Shown: piece after piece, positions 23,377 to 34,465 of the stretch
Position numbering within the stretch: the first letter of the stretch is position 1
Layout of the letters: each line of letters begins with the position of its first letter
Source: Guyanagaster necrorhizus
Lineage: Eukaryota; Basidiomycota; Agaricomycetes; Agaricales; Physalacriaceae
DNA: 64,000 nt
NCBI RefSeq assembly: GCF_019112545.1
Contig: NW_025064881.1
Span: 1,648,591 to 1,712,590, forward strand
Reading direction: 5' to 3'
The notes under the pieces: model-generated
The model's database searches: none
Told to the model about the DNA's origin: nothing
What the model saw: only the letters and a program-made list of their open reading frames with translations
Made by a program: the position numbers and the translations under genes

Positions 23377-24732
23377 ATGGCCAGTCTGCCCTCTACCATC
23401 CACGCTGTCAGCATTCAGAAGGTGCGAGTCCATCTCATTTACCATAAAGCTAGTTTGACCATCGCCTATAGACTGGGGACTTTGATGTTATCGAAAAGGT
23501 GACGTTACCATTTCCCAAGGTCGATCCCGGTCACCTCGTCGTAAAGGTATGAAACTAGAGTACGGTGTTCGCGGTCATCGATGAACAATCTCAACCAAGG
23601 TGGACTATTTTGGCGTCAACTTCATTGATACGTACTTCCGGTGAGTGCCTCGCACCCCAGTATTGGTTCCCATCTAATCACAGCGTCGGTAGCAAGGGGC
23701 TGTATCCCCTCAAAGACTTCCCCGCCGTCTTGGGAATGGAAGCAGCGGGAACAGTTGTCGCGCTTCCGACTGATGAGAAAGTGCTCAACGATCCAGACTT
23801 CAAGAAAAGGAATTACGCGATTGGAAGCAAGGTCACAGCCGTGAGTACTTGTCTATGTTTATCTGTCCAAATTCATGAGCTCATTCCGCAAACAGAACAC
23901 TATGGGCATCCATCAGACCTACATCTCCATTCCTTGGTTAAAGGCACACCCCGTCCCCGCATCCGTTGATACCAAGATCGCAGCAGCAGCCGGCCTTCAG
24001 GCTCTCACCGCACTGTCCTTCTTCACTGAAGCATACAATGTCAAGCAGGGGGATGTTATTCTGATCCACACTGTAGCGGGTGGACTCGGTCTAATCATGG
24101 CCCAGCTTGGAAAACACCGCGGCGCTACAGTCATCGGAACGACCTCAACCAAAGAGAAAGCCGAGATAGCGAAAGCGAATGGCGCCGACCATGTCATCCT
24201 GTACACTTCAGAAAACACTGTGGAAAGGGTCTTGGAACTGACTAACGGTGAGGGTGTGCATGCTGTCTTTGATGGTGTCGGAAAGGATACGTGTGTCTAT
24301 TTTTGCGTCTCCATATCAGAGATCGTTACTGATCATGTCGTATCTGCTAGATTCGAGAATAACTTCAAGCTGTTGAGAAGAAAGGGCACCTTTGTCAGCG
24401 TTGGGAACGCGTCAGGGCCTATTGCTCCTTTCTCTCCTCTCAAGTTGGTCGAGAAGAACCTCAAATTCGTCCGGCCCTCGTACGCTGTCCCTTTCTGTGC
24501 TTACCTTTGGAAAATAGATACTAACTGAGATGGCAGGATGCCCAACTACTTGGTCACCCCGGAAGAGTCAAACTATTATGTTACTGAAGTGTTCGACCTC
24601 ATCTCGAAGGGAGTTCTGAAGATCAACATCCATAAGGTATATCCCTTCACGACAGAGGCTGTCCAACAAGCGCAGAAAGATCTAACGGGAGGCAAGTCCA
24701 CCGGGAAGCTGGTGATTGATGCACGAGAGTAA
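23377..24732 (+). CDS. NADPH:quinone oxidoreductase (zeta-crystallin-like, MDR family)
   Basis: Seven exons (23377-23421, 23472-23546, 23600-23640, 23693-23840, 23896-24290, 24351-24479, 24537-24732) join in frame to 342 residues, the usual length for quinone oxidoreductases of the medium-chain dehydrogenase/reductase superfamily. All introns are GT-AG and 50-60 bp. The GroES-like N-terminal domain contains VDYFGVNFIDTYFR and AVLGMEAAGTV. The Rossmann domain has the NADPH-binding loop HTVAGGLGLIMAQLGK (about residue 170), and GADHVI follows. No zinc-ligand cysteines are seen, as expected for the zinc-free quinone reductase branch. It likely reduces quinones with NADPH in the cytosol; the true substrate cannot be told from sequence. 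It is the first host gene next to the transposon block. Confidence 0.92.
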
Positions 24733-25266
24733 AATACACAATATGTAACACTAGTATTGCAATGTACAATTTCAATATTTGGTTTTGATGCGATTTCTTG
24801 TAATTTTCGCTACCTTCTGAGATGCGGTGATTTCCACGGTACCTTTAAGATGTGTATACGGATCCATCCGTCTCTAGCACTGTTTCTCCCACCAGTAGTT
24901 GAGAATTTTCGAAAGCCCATTTTCTCTGTTGATCACAACGCGCAGCTTTACGCGTTTAACGGGTTATTGTCAGTACGCGCTGCAATGACGCACTGCCGTC
25001 TTCGATGCTTACCTAATACCTTCTAGTACTGCGTCGACAAGCCACTACTGCCGTTTTCATCTCCACCACCTCCTCAAAGGACATCATCCTTTGGGGCGTC
25101 ATTTCGCTCCCATCGCCATCTTCGATACTTTTATCTCTCTAGTGCATGCTCAGTGACGTTCACTGACATCTGTCGATATCAGTTTGAATAAGACTCTGGC
25201 ATCACCAGTTCGTGTTGCAAACGATATCGATCTGTATGTTTTTTCTGATATTTTCTAGGCACAATA
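24733..25266. other. Intergenic region with ACGCG repeats
   Basis: 3' end of the quinone reductase gene and promoter of the Ubp2-like gene. No coding region. ACGCG-type boxes cluster at 24938-24980, including a perfect ACGCGT at 24950-24955, ACGCGC at 24938-24943 and ACGCGC at 24975-24980. A perfect ACGCGT is the MluI cell-cycle box bound by MBF in yeasts; here function is only a guess. Confidence 0.4.
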
Positions 25267-28200
25267 ATGAATAATAAAGATGTACAGAAGCCTCGAAGAC
25301 CACTTCCAATGCCAGGCTCACCTCCTGCCCAGCGACCCAATACTCCAGTTCCAACCAATCCGCCAATATCGCCTGCGAGGTTCTACAGTTCCAATCCACC
25401 ACCACCGTTGCCCCATAGGCCTCGCGGTGTAGGGTCGAGTTGCACTTCATTTCAAACAATTGATGAGCCTCCGACCTATGGTTCATCCACTGGTCCTAAT
25501 GCGCCGGAATATCGCGAGCCAGAGTCACGTCTAGTGACCGAAGACATCATGATTGACGACGGCCATCCCACCGTTACACAAAAGACCTCTCCAGGTTGGA
25601 CTACGCCAGTATGGGATTCTACATTGACAGACCCGGACGAGTACAACAAGACGTGGGAACCCACCTGGTCTGGTAGTGACGCTGCCTGGCAAAGCAATTT
25701 TTTGGCTTCGAGTGATAGAACTAGTTCATCTGTTCCTATTGGGAACCGAGATGATGTGGAAGAGCTGTGTTGGTGGAACAGGGAAGCCAATAAACGACCT
25801 GGTCCAGGATTTCTTGCGCCTGTGCTGGAGGTGCACTTGCATAACCCTGAACATTCCTTGCTTTCCGTTTCTGCATCTGCACCAGATATCGCTCCTAGCA
25901 TCCCCGCACCTGGCGCTGAACGGGATCCTGCCCAGGCATCCTCGTCGACTCAGCGGCCGGCCCCTCAAAGGTCCTCCCATTTGCCACCTACGGAAGAAGA
26001 AGTTCGAACGGCAGTCCCCCATCCCAACGCATACTTCTGTCCGAAGGACAATGGCTGGATTCTGCTTAGCTGGAAGTCGTCATCCGTACCTCCGCCTTTG
26101 TCGCGTAGTGGCCGAAAAGAGCACACGCTCCCTGACCAGAGCTTCAGGCAAAAATACATCTCCTGCCTCTCTCCGGACGATAACATCTTTGGTGCCGCAA
26201 ATAAGACCCATCATTTCCATCGATATCAAAATGCGGTTGATTCTAGTCAGCTCACACCTGCTTACCGTGGCTTGGATGCCATAGACGGACTGAAGCAAAA
26301 ACGGCGAACCGGGATGATCATACAAGGAGAGCTCCAATTGATAAAGATGCAAGAAGACGAGATGGACCAAGATACGGACGAGACAGGCACCCCCCTCGAT
26401 CTCTATGTCTGTTGCCAATGTTCCTTCTATTGTGTCGCTTCCAAGATTATACCCGCGATAATCCCACGGTACTCGTGGAATCATTTAATTGAGAACAAAA
26501 GGTCAGATCCTCTTCCAGGGAAGACAAGGGAGCATAGTGTCGCCACTGCACTAGAGACAATGCTCATGTAAGCCCTCTCTTTGTCCATCTGGCAGCACTA
26601 AAATTTGCATTTAAGAGCTCTAGAGAACAAGCTATGGAGATTGGATAATCGTGATTTACGCGCCAGCGGCACAAGTTTCCGGGCGAAAGTTGGATGTAAC
26701 GATAATGTGTTCGTCTTTTTACAGTGTTTGTGAAAGAGCACCGATTGACAGCATGTTTTTAGCAAGCAGATCTTTGAGGCTCTTGGGTTCGTTTGGGACG
26801 AATGTCCAAATGATGTGCTTCTCAAGTCGCCTTCCCTGGATTCTTCTGCCAAAGGACGATTAGCTCGCGCTAAGCTGCTGCGAGGTTGGGTTGAGATTGG
26901 GGCCTGGTTGGCCGATTACAGACGGATCAATTGTAGGTGTATTCACGTTTACAGCGTTCAAGCTTAACTCACTCTCTGTCACAGCAAATGCTTTCAAGGA
27001 TTACGTTTCACTCAATACGCTATGGGTGAAGGTTAACAGTGCCAGAGAGATGTATCAAAATGCCATTGGTTCTCATCCTGATCAAAGTGAGCAAACTCAT
27101 TTTCGCGTTTTGTTATATTCTCAATGTATACATCAGTTCCCCGTAATGAATTGTCCGACACCATCCAGATGACCCTGAAAAGCTTGCCTGGTACGTTCTG
27201 GACTGATTTGGGCTTGACATCCTCAACGGCTTCCACCGGTGAGTCTTGCGCCCGTCAGAGGTTTGGGCGGATTTGACACCATAGTCTCACAGGACTTCTT
27301 GAATTCGCGTACTTGTCGCAATGCCGTTGTGATCCAATCCACACACTTCAGTATTTCACGCACTTGTCTGACGCTGTCAGCGAAATGCAGAACTTCCAAA
27401 CTTGCCCTCAACCGCTCGAGGAATTGTTTGCCGTGGAACGGTCTCGTGGAAGGTTCACACGAGGAGATGTAGACGAGAGCGTGATGATTCTGGGTTTCGG
27501 CTCCGAGAACCTTTTACGGGTGGAATACTCTGAAAATGACATTGACGACCAATTCATCGAGAATGCCTGGAAAGCGCGCATTAAGGAGTCGTTCCGGATG
27601 ACATCCGGCGGTAGTGATTTTCAGAGAGAAGCTACTGAAGCTCTGAAGGTTCTTGCGGAAATGAGAGGGAGCTCGTATCTTCGAAAGTGTTGGGAGGCTT
27701 CGAAAGACAGCTTAATGACTCCTGACCGCGCTTACCAGACTCTGGAGATCCCTCAAGAAGTCGATGATTCCATGTTGATTACTGTCTTTTCTATGCGGGT
27801 GAGTGTTTAACTTCCTCGGTCGTATACTGGCTTTTGAACATTTTTACTAGCTCGAGGAGCAGCCCTCGCAACTTGAAAAAATGCGTGAAGCATTGTTGGT
27901 CATTGCGGAGTCTCGAGATAGTGAACGGTTGCGTAAGTTCATGGAATTGGGATCAGATCGTGAGTTGTATCTTTGGTTGTGAGCTTCATATAATAGTGTG
28001 ATTTAGCCGGTGAGATTACTGCACCAACTCGCCCTGATTGGCCAAGGGGCCTCAACCAGCTAGGCAATACCTGCTATTTGAATTCGTTGTTGCAGGTACG
28101 TCATCTCTTCCATCAGGGTTGTTCGTGTTCACAAATTTGGCTTCTAGTATTTCTATACTATCAAGGATCTTAGAGATGCAGTCTCAACGGGGAAGAAAGA

Positions 28201-30152
28201 GCTGGACGATGATGAAAAATTCAGCGACGACGACTTGAAACGCCATAGGGTCGGCGGACGCTTGGTGACCCGTCGGGAAATCGTGAGGTCAAAAAAATGT
28301 AAGCCGTCTCCGACACGCATACCGCTGTCGCCTTGTTAATGAAATCTGCAGTTGTTAATCAACTAGCCGATCTATTCTGGAACTTAGAATATGCTGACAA
28401 CCCAGCTGTGACTCCAACCATCGAGCTGGCCAAACTCGCACTGGTTACATCAAGAGATGAGGAGGAGGATGAAGTAGACAAAGGTGGGACGGATTCTTCC
28501 AATGACACCGATGCCACCTTGGTCGATGATGGTCCTGTTCGGTATTCCACTGAACCTCCATCATCGCCCAAGTCTCCCTCACCCTCTCCTGGCTCCATTT
28601 TAGGAAAGCGCGCCCGAGATATTCCTCGACGACCCAGCGAAATGGACGTTGATACCCCATCATATTCCCCGAGAGAGGGCCGTTCTTCAATGTCTTCGCC
28701 TAGATCATCCGATGATGACAGCCCTCCACCTTCGATACCTCTGAATTACCCCGAAGCTTCAACATCAGGTTCCAAAGACGAGGAGGATGTTGATATGCAA
28801 GCTGTCTCTAGTTCGAATAACCCGCCTCCGCTTCCTCCCCGGAAACCGGTCGGGTCACCCAGTTCTGAGATGATGTTCGGTAAATACATCTCCTTTGACA
28901 TTGACATGTATTCACATTAACTGTGTAGGAAAACAACATGACGTTGCGGAATGTATGGATAACTGTATGTTCCAGATCGAAACCGCTTTGTTGAAATTCG
29001 ATTCCATGACCGGGTCCCGGAGCGACGAAGACAAGACCAGTGTGGTTAAGCGGTAAGTAGTCAATTTCTTTCTATGCATTCGGGGTTGATCCCAACCTTC
29101 CAACAAGATTGTTCTATGGCAAGATTCGTCAGAATGTGGTGGCTGCTGATCAGACACACGAGAAAGAGGATTTGTTCTCGCATCTTCCTGTCAATGTCTC
29201 GGATGAGGGCTTTGACATTTATGACGGTCTTGGCCGATACTTTTATGATGTCGTTGATTACAAGAGTCAGAAAGTCCCGATGCAGCTGTCTCTCGTATCG
29301 CTGCCACCTCTACTTCATATTCAGCTCCAGGTAGGTTCAGGGTCACTATATTGTATTCATATTTGACTGTTCAATCAGAGGGTCCAATTCGACCGAGAAT
29401 TGTGTCAGTCCTGGAAGTCTCAAGCTTACGTCAAGTTTGGAGAAACCTTATATATGGATCGATTCATGGACGATGTGGATCTGCAGAAAAAGGCTCAGTC
29501 ACGGATAATAGAGGATGACCTCAACATCTGTCGAGAGCGCCTGCGGACGTTACTCCAAGGCAAAGTCAGTCAAATGATTAGACCTATGCTTGCCGTACTG
29601 ACTTTGTTTGGTTCTAATCAGAATGGAACTTTTGCTACTGCGATGGACAACACCCGTGATTTCCTCTCTCAGCAGAGTAGTGTTTCTCTTCCAGATGTCG
29701 ACGAGGAGATGATCACGATGCTCAACGAAGAAGAGGCCAGTCTGAAAGCTGAAATCGATGGTCTCCATGCGCGCATCCAGATCCTTAAAGCGGAGCTCGA
29801 GGCAATGTGGGAGAACGAAACCAAGGTGGCCTACGAGCTTACGTCGGTATTCATCCACCGAGGGTCAACGCCCACCTTTGGACATTATTTCTTCTATTCC
29901 CGACATCTTCCTGACAGCCCGGATGAGTGGTTCAGGTACAACGATTCGGACGTGTCGGTTATACCCAAGGAGGAAGTTTTGGCGGACACGACTGGCTCCA
30001 CCGCTAATCCTTACCTGGTATGTTTATTTCTGGTCCAGTGAATGGATGTCCGTTTAATTAGCTTTTTGCGTTAGCTGGTTTATACCCGAAAGGGCAGCGA
30101 GGTGGTTGATACCGTCAAGCGATTTGACCTTTCGACCTTGGTTGAAGAGTAG
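25267..30152 (+). CDS. UBP2: Ubp2-like ubiquitin carboxyl-terminal hydrolase (USP family)
   Basis: Fifteen exons (first 25267-26567, last 30075-30152) splice to exactly 1,386 codons. The N-terminal 350 residues are proline/serine-rich and disordered. The middle region has VCCQCSFYCV and helical segments. The USP catalytic Cys box GLNQLGNTCYLNSLLQ ends at residue 824 (Cys about 817). The His box GHYFFYSRH (His about 1316) is followed by WFRYNDSDV and NPYLLVY. A 170-residue acidic/serine insert splits the catalytic domain between the boxes, and a coiled-coil-like EEEASLKAEIDGLHARIQIL stretch precedes the His box. The overall layout resembles yeast Ubp2, which trims ubiquitin chains made by Rsp5. 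Introns are 45-60 bp; one (26709-26762) uses the donor GTTCGT, chosen because it keeps KQIFEAL in frame. Orthology to Ubp2 is inferred. Confidence 0.9.
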
Positions 30153-30388
30153 TACTAACTCATTGGATATCTGATACGAATTTCACGGCATGCAATTGTA
30201 TCATATGGCCATCACAACACTTTTTTTTGCTTCGGTCTTCAAGTTAGAATGCGTGGTCTGAATGACGTACTGTGGCAGTTTTGGGCAGTCCCTCCTCTTT
30301 CAGTTTTAAATCGCAAAAATATCAAGTTCCTTGTTGAAAAATCTCTCCTGCGAGAACGAGCAAGGTTCAGATGTAGTCAACCTGAGAC

Positions 30389-31974
30389 AAAGAATGTTGT
30401 GGTACACTACCAGAATAGTGGGACCCCACATTCATGCTCCCCGAGGACTACGAGGATGGCCCAAAGCAACTAGACGAAGGTTTCGAATTTTATCGGAGAG
30501 TGACAGTTGACGGTTCGATCGTAAATGTCTTCCAAATCTTCACAGAGGGAGATGTCTGCAATGAGCTACCAGACTTACGGCTTGGTGCTCCATCAGGAGC
30601 AATTATCCATGCAGCTACAGGTGGATCCTGCATCGACAATGACACCCCCGATGCAAGAGCTGGCGCTGGTATTTTTGTGCCGGAGGAAAACAATATGGAG
30701 ATCGCCATAAAAGTCCCCTCACCCATGCTTCAAACAATCCAGGCCGGCGAGGCAATGGCTACAAAGGAGCTGGCAGTCAGAGCCAATAAGAGAGCCATCC
30801 TACATATTGATATGAACTCAAAATACATACTTCACCGCCTATCGATATCTTTAAAAAAGATGAAAGATGCGGGATTCATCGGAGTACCCAACAAAAAAAT
30901 CCTCCAAGCGACAGTAGCCAGTCTCCACAGCAGAAAACAGGTGATGACAATGAAGTGGGTTAAGGGCCACAAGGGACACCATGGAACCTCTAAAGGAAAC
31001 ATATTGGCCAAAAAGGGGCCGAAAAAGAACAGGGCGACACCATTGACTTGGAAATCGCCCCAACACTAAGAGTCACAGGGGCAGCCCTGAGCAAACTGAC
31101 CCAAAGCTGGGCCTACAAGGCCTTCCGAGAATGAAGAAACCAAAGTCTCCTCAACGTGCAAAGACAGCGACAAACATGAAGCTAGCCAGTCAGGGAGCGA
31201 AAGATTATTTTGGGGCCAAACCAACAGAAGCGGCTCCATAGAAATCAATCCATCATAAAGACATTGACAAAAATATGAGGCATTCCCTCTGGATGGCAAT
31301 GCACAATGTTTATCAGATAGGAGTGAAATGGTTGCACTTTGCTCCCCAATACCACAACCGAGCCTGCTGTGCTCACTGCAATAACAACCTGGAAAACATG
31401 GAACACATTATGACTCAATGCTCCTTCCCAGGACAGAAAGAGGTATGGGAGCTCACCAAGACCCTTCCAGAATGATGAGGTATTCCCTGGCACCTCCCAG
31501 AAATGTCAAATATTCTAGCATGTGCATCCCTGGTTTTTGAATCACCAAATGGATACAGAGATCACGGCAAAGAACGCTGCTTCCGAATCATTGTCTCCTC
31601 CTCCGTACAGACCATCTGGAATGCCCGATGTGAGAGTGTTATCCAACAAGAGAACTCTCCCTTCTCACCAGAAGAAAACCGATGGAGAAGGAAAGATAAA
31701 CAGTAGACCCGACCCAGATTGTCTGATGACACGCGATCGCTTCGGAAAGAAGGCGATTAGGAAAGACCTAGTGCTAAAGACATGGGTAGGCTCAATCCTC
31801 AATGAGCATCAGTTTCTGCAAGGCTGGACAGAATCTGACGGGGTTTTAATGGGTATAGGGTAACGATGAAGGCCGGAAGCACATGGTAAGTATGGGGACG
31901 GCGCGAGAAGAAGTAGAAGATATTCCCGGGTGAATTACAAGTCCCCCACCAAAAAAAAAAAGAATGTTGTGGTA
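30389..31974 (+). mobile_element. 5'-truncated LINE (non-LTR retrotransposon) with poly-A and target duplication
   Basis: AAAGAATGTTGTGGTA at 30389-30404 is repeated as AGAATGTTGTGGTA at 31961-31974, directly after a run of A (31951-31961). This gives a target duplication of at least 14 bp plus a poly-A tail, the signature of target-primed reverse transcription. The insert contains the C-terminal part of a LINE polyprotein: an RNase H domain (30434-31066; GGSCIDNDTPDARAGAGIF, KWVKGHKG) and a zinc-binding tail (31365-31425; CCAHCN...MEHIMTQC). Upstream RT and endonuclease are absent. The RNase H active-site block reads DMNSKY where family members usually have DSKY, and several stops occur, so it is inactive. 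Confidence 0.88.
30434..31475 (+). pseudogene. LINE RNase H and C-terminal zinc-binding domain, broken
   Basis: One frame from 30434 to 31066 carries the RNase H fold elements. A TAA ends it just after WKSPQH, and a second frame at 31275-31475 carries the CX2C...HX4C tail typical of the C-terminus of fungal Tad-like LINE proteins. Between them the frame is interrupted by TGA/TAG codons. The N-terminal limit coincides with the truncation point of the element rather than a real start codon. Confidence 0.75.
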
Positions 31975-32339
31975 AAAGGGAACGTCAAAACTGCTCAGGG
32001 TCGATGTCCTAAATTTGTTACTCGCTCCCAAGTTTATCAAGCCTTCAAGGACCTTCCCTCTCTTATCTGCCCTGAAAGTGAAACCGCGGGTGCGGCTGTA
32101 CCTCCCAAATATTCCTCAACGTTACGTCTCTGTCCATACCGACTGCAGGGCATGTTTGCTGGTATTGTCTGCGTCCTTTCATGAAGTGGTGCAATCCATC
32201 CGGTTGCAAGCATGCTTGGTATTGTCGGTATACTTATTCATTTCTTGTCTTTGCTTATAGCGCGTCAGAGTGACTGGAGAATAGGCTGTGCGAAGCTTTT
32301 CAAGAGTGACTACGACGCCTAGGAGGGTAGGAATCTAGG
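31975..32339. other. No gene recognised
   Basis: Host-like composition with frequent CG. Short open frames exist in two phases but none shows a known domain or splice pattern. It is the right flank of the LINE insertion. Confidence 0.5.
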
Positions 32340-32830
32340 GTCCTGATCATATTTGCTCAAACGCGTTCTCGAATCCCACTGCCGATGGTGAATTCCTATT
32401 GGGTGAATATCGTGAGTGACTCCTTTGTTCTTGTCATTCAAGAGATAAAAATGCTCTATCAGCTTACGGATGATGCCATTTCACAAGGGCATGCGGTTGA
32501 GAGTGCTGCGAATAGTTCTCCTTAATCCACACCCCGAAACCCTGCACTTATACGGGCGTTCGTCCCCAGTCCAGAGGTCATGCAACGCGCGTGGTATTGT
32601 GAGGGGCATAGATCATAACATTTCTTCGTGCGATGCTCATATATATGTTTCCAGGCAGCAAAGAATGTCAAAAGGGCGATTGGAAGACGTGGCATAAAGA
32701 TCTCTGCAAGGCTTTCAAAGAAGCGAACGAAACGGATAAAGCCATGCGCCTTGACTCGCTAGCTACGCGCAAGGAAGGTGTGTTAACTCGCGTAGGTATC
32801 CATTCTGGACTAGAGCCTGATCCTCCCTGA
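32340..32830 (+). pseudogene. Decayed MYND zinc-finger gene copy A
   Basis: A frame at 32640-32830 encodes SKECQKGDWKTWHKDLCK, the second half of a MYND zinc finger (CxxxC...H...C), followed by a charged segment. The first zinc half (CxxC...CxxC) is not visible in a compatible frame upstream. The block opens with TCTCGAATCCCACTGCCGAT at about 32371, which recurs with small changes in copy B near 32866. Stops interrupt the flanks. It is either a pseudogene or a gene whose exon structure I could not reconstruct. Confidence 0.5.
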
Positions 32831-32854
32831 TCCAAAATCCGAACAGGAAATATG

Positions 32855-33570
32855 CGCGAACCTGTTCTCGAATCCCACTGCCGACCGTGAATATGGAACG
32901 TTGCCTGTACAGTTGATCACGTCCGTCCTTCATCTTCCCAATTGATCTGACCCTGGATCCTCCCTGCGAGGAGATCAAATGCACTGTCTGCTTGTGCACG
33001 CCATTCCAGAGCCCGACTACGAGTTATAACAGCATGACTTTGTGTTCGAAATGCAAGCTCGCTTGGTGGTGCTCACCAGAGTGTGCCGGAAAGTTTTCCG
33101 ATATCCATACCCCGGAACTTTGCGCTCATACGTATGACGTTGGTGCGTCGAGCACCTCACAATCGCCTACGGGCTCGCCCGTCGAGAAAGGCGGCAGTTC
33201 ATGCAATGAAGCCAACAAACCAAACATGCCTATCTTCCCCTGGCGAACCTTCGTGGATGGGAAGACTGCGGCCGGTTGTTCCCAGGGTTTTATTATTCCA
33301 TACGCATGAATGCGAAGGGAGTTTCAACGCGCATCCAGATGCGAGGAAAGACATGGCCAAGGAGGCTGCGAGCGTTACTCTCACCACCCTCACTGCCCTC
33401 GAGGACGCTAGGCCGGACTTGGGCCAGCTCAGGCAGCTGTGTGTTCATGTAGTCGGTGCTGACTCCAGGGAATTGTCCTGTACGGGAATGATGGAGGAGC
33501 TCTTGCCTGGAAGAGAGTTGATTGTCTGGTGCCGAAAAGAAATCAGTGAAAAGCGAAGGATCAGATAAAA
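32855..33570 (+). pseudogene. Decayed MYND zinc-finger gene copy B
   Basis: A full MYND finger is readable at 32974-33125: IKCTVC, LCSKCKLAWWCSPEC and then H...C, supplying C-x2-C, C-x2-C, C-x3-C and H-x3-C. Downstream, in another frame, 33290-33520 encodes VLLFHTHECEGSFNAHPD and VHVVGADSRELSCTGMMEELL, a block found after the finger in an expanded MYND family of agaric fungi. The frame change between the halves and a stop just before the finger suggest a broken gene, although an unrecognised intron cannot be excluded. MYND domains mediate protein contacts; the role of this family is unknown. Confidence 0.55.
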
Positions 33571-34465
33571 AGGTAAGTTTACAGTTCTAGAGATGCTTGC
33601 CACCTTGAGTTTGAGATCATCGTTTCATGCGAAACCGTGCTTAGCGCAGAAAGAAGTGTCAACGCAGATCAGATACAGATCAGGACTTGATCCTACTAGA
33701 TCCTGCATTTATTGACCAATGGCGAGCAGTGAGACTCTGGCACTGCGCAACGGTCAAATGCCCCAGTACATGCATTCACCGTGGCATCCGATTATGCTGG
33801 CAGATGAAATTGTTAAGCACCATCAAGAAAGATGCTACGAGCTGCCTGTACGAAGCTAGGACTAGAAGCAGATGTGAACACCCCATGATTCTAATGTCGT
33901 CGACAGAGAAACGAACTGATGAGCGTTGAATCGAGTTACTTTCTCAGCATCGTTATCCATGTCAATTAAAAAAAAATAAGCCTTCGGTGATGCCGAATCC
34001 CTTCATAAATCAAAACCTCGCCGCCGCCACCGATGGCCCTGCACTGCGTTCCTCATATACAAAGGCATATTGGGTACTTTTGAGTCGAAACTCCAAGTCT
34101 CGTCTAGCGAGAACCAGCAATTACGGATGCATAATACAAGGGTATTCTTCTCGATTGGGGTGATCCGTATCAAATTCCTTGATTCCCCTTTGAAGCAGCT
34201 GTCATGCAATATTTGACGGTTGTGCCTTGACCGTTGATATATCTCAGGACGGACTGTAGCGACGGTAACACCACTGAAATGCCCACGCAAAAAAAAAGCC
34301 AAGATTGGGTATCAAGTACCAGCATTAAGGAAAGGAAACGGACTGATTTACTCCAAAATACAGAGGGAATCATCTATAGATGGTTTCCCACGTTATTGAG
34401 GGGGAAAATACAAAGTCCGCTGGAAGACACCTTGGCATCCACCGCCATCATCCTGCCATTGTTCC
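33571..34465. other. Possible 3' remnant of the MYND copy, then Bsd2 promoter
   Basis: 33640-33930 holds an open frame (ILLDPAFIDQWRAVRLWHC...) with no recognised domain; it may be the decayed end of MYND copy B. From 33930 to 34465 nothing coding was identified. This stretch includes the upstream region of the Bsd2-like gene. Confidence 0.4.

Noticed and set aside
25476..26484. Several minus-strand frames of 73-141 codons
   Set aside because: They lie antisense to the first Ubp2 exon, overlap each other and show no domain or splice logic.
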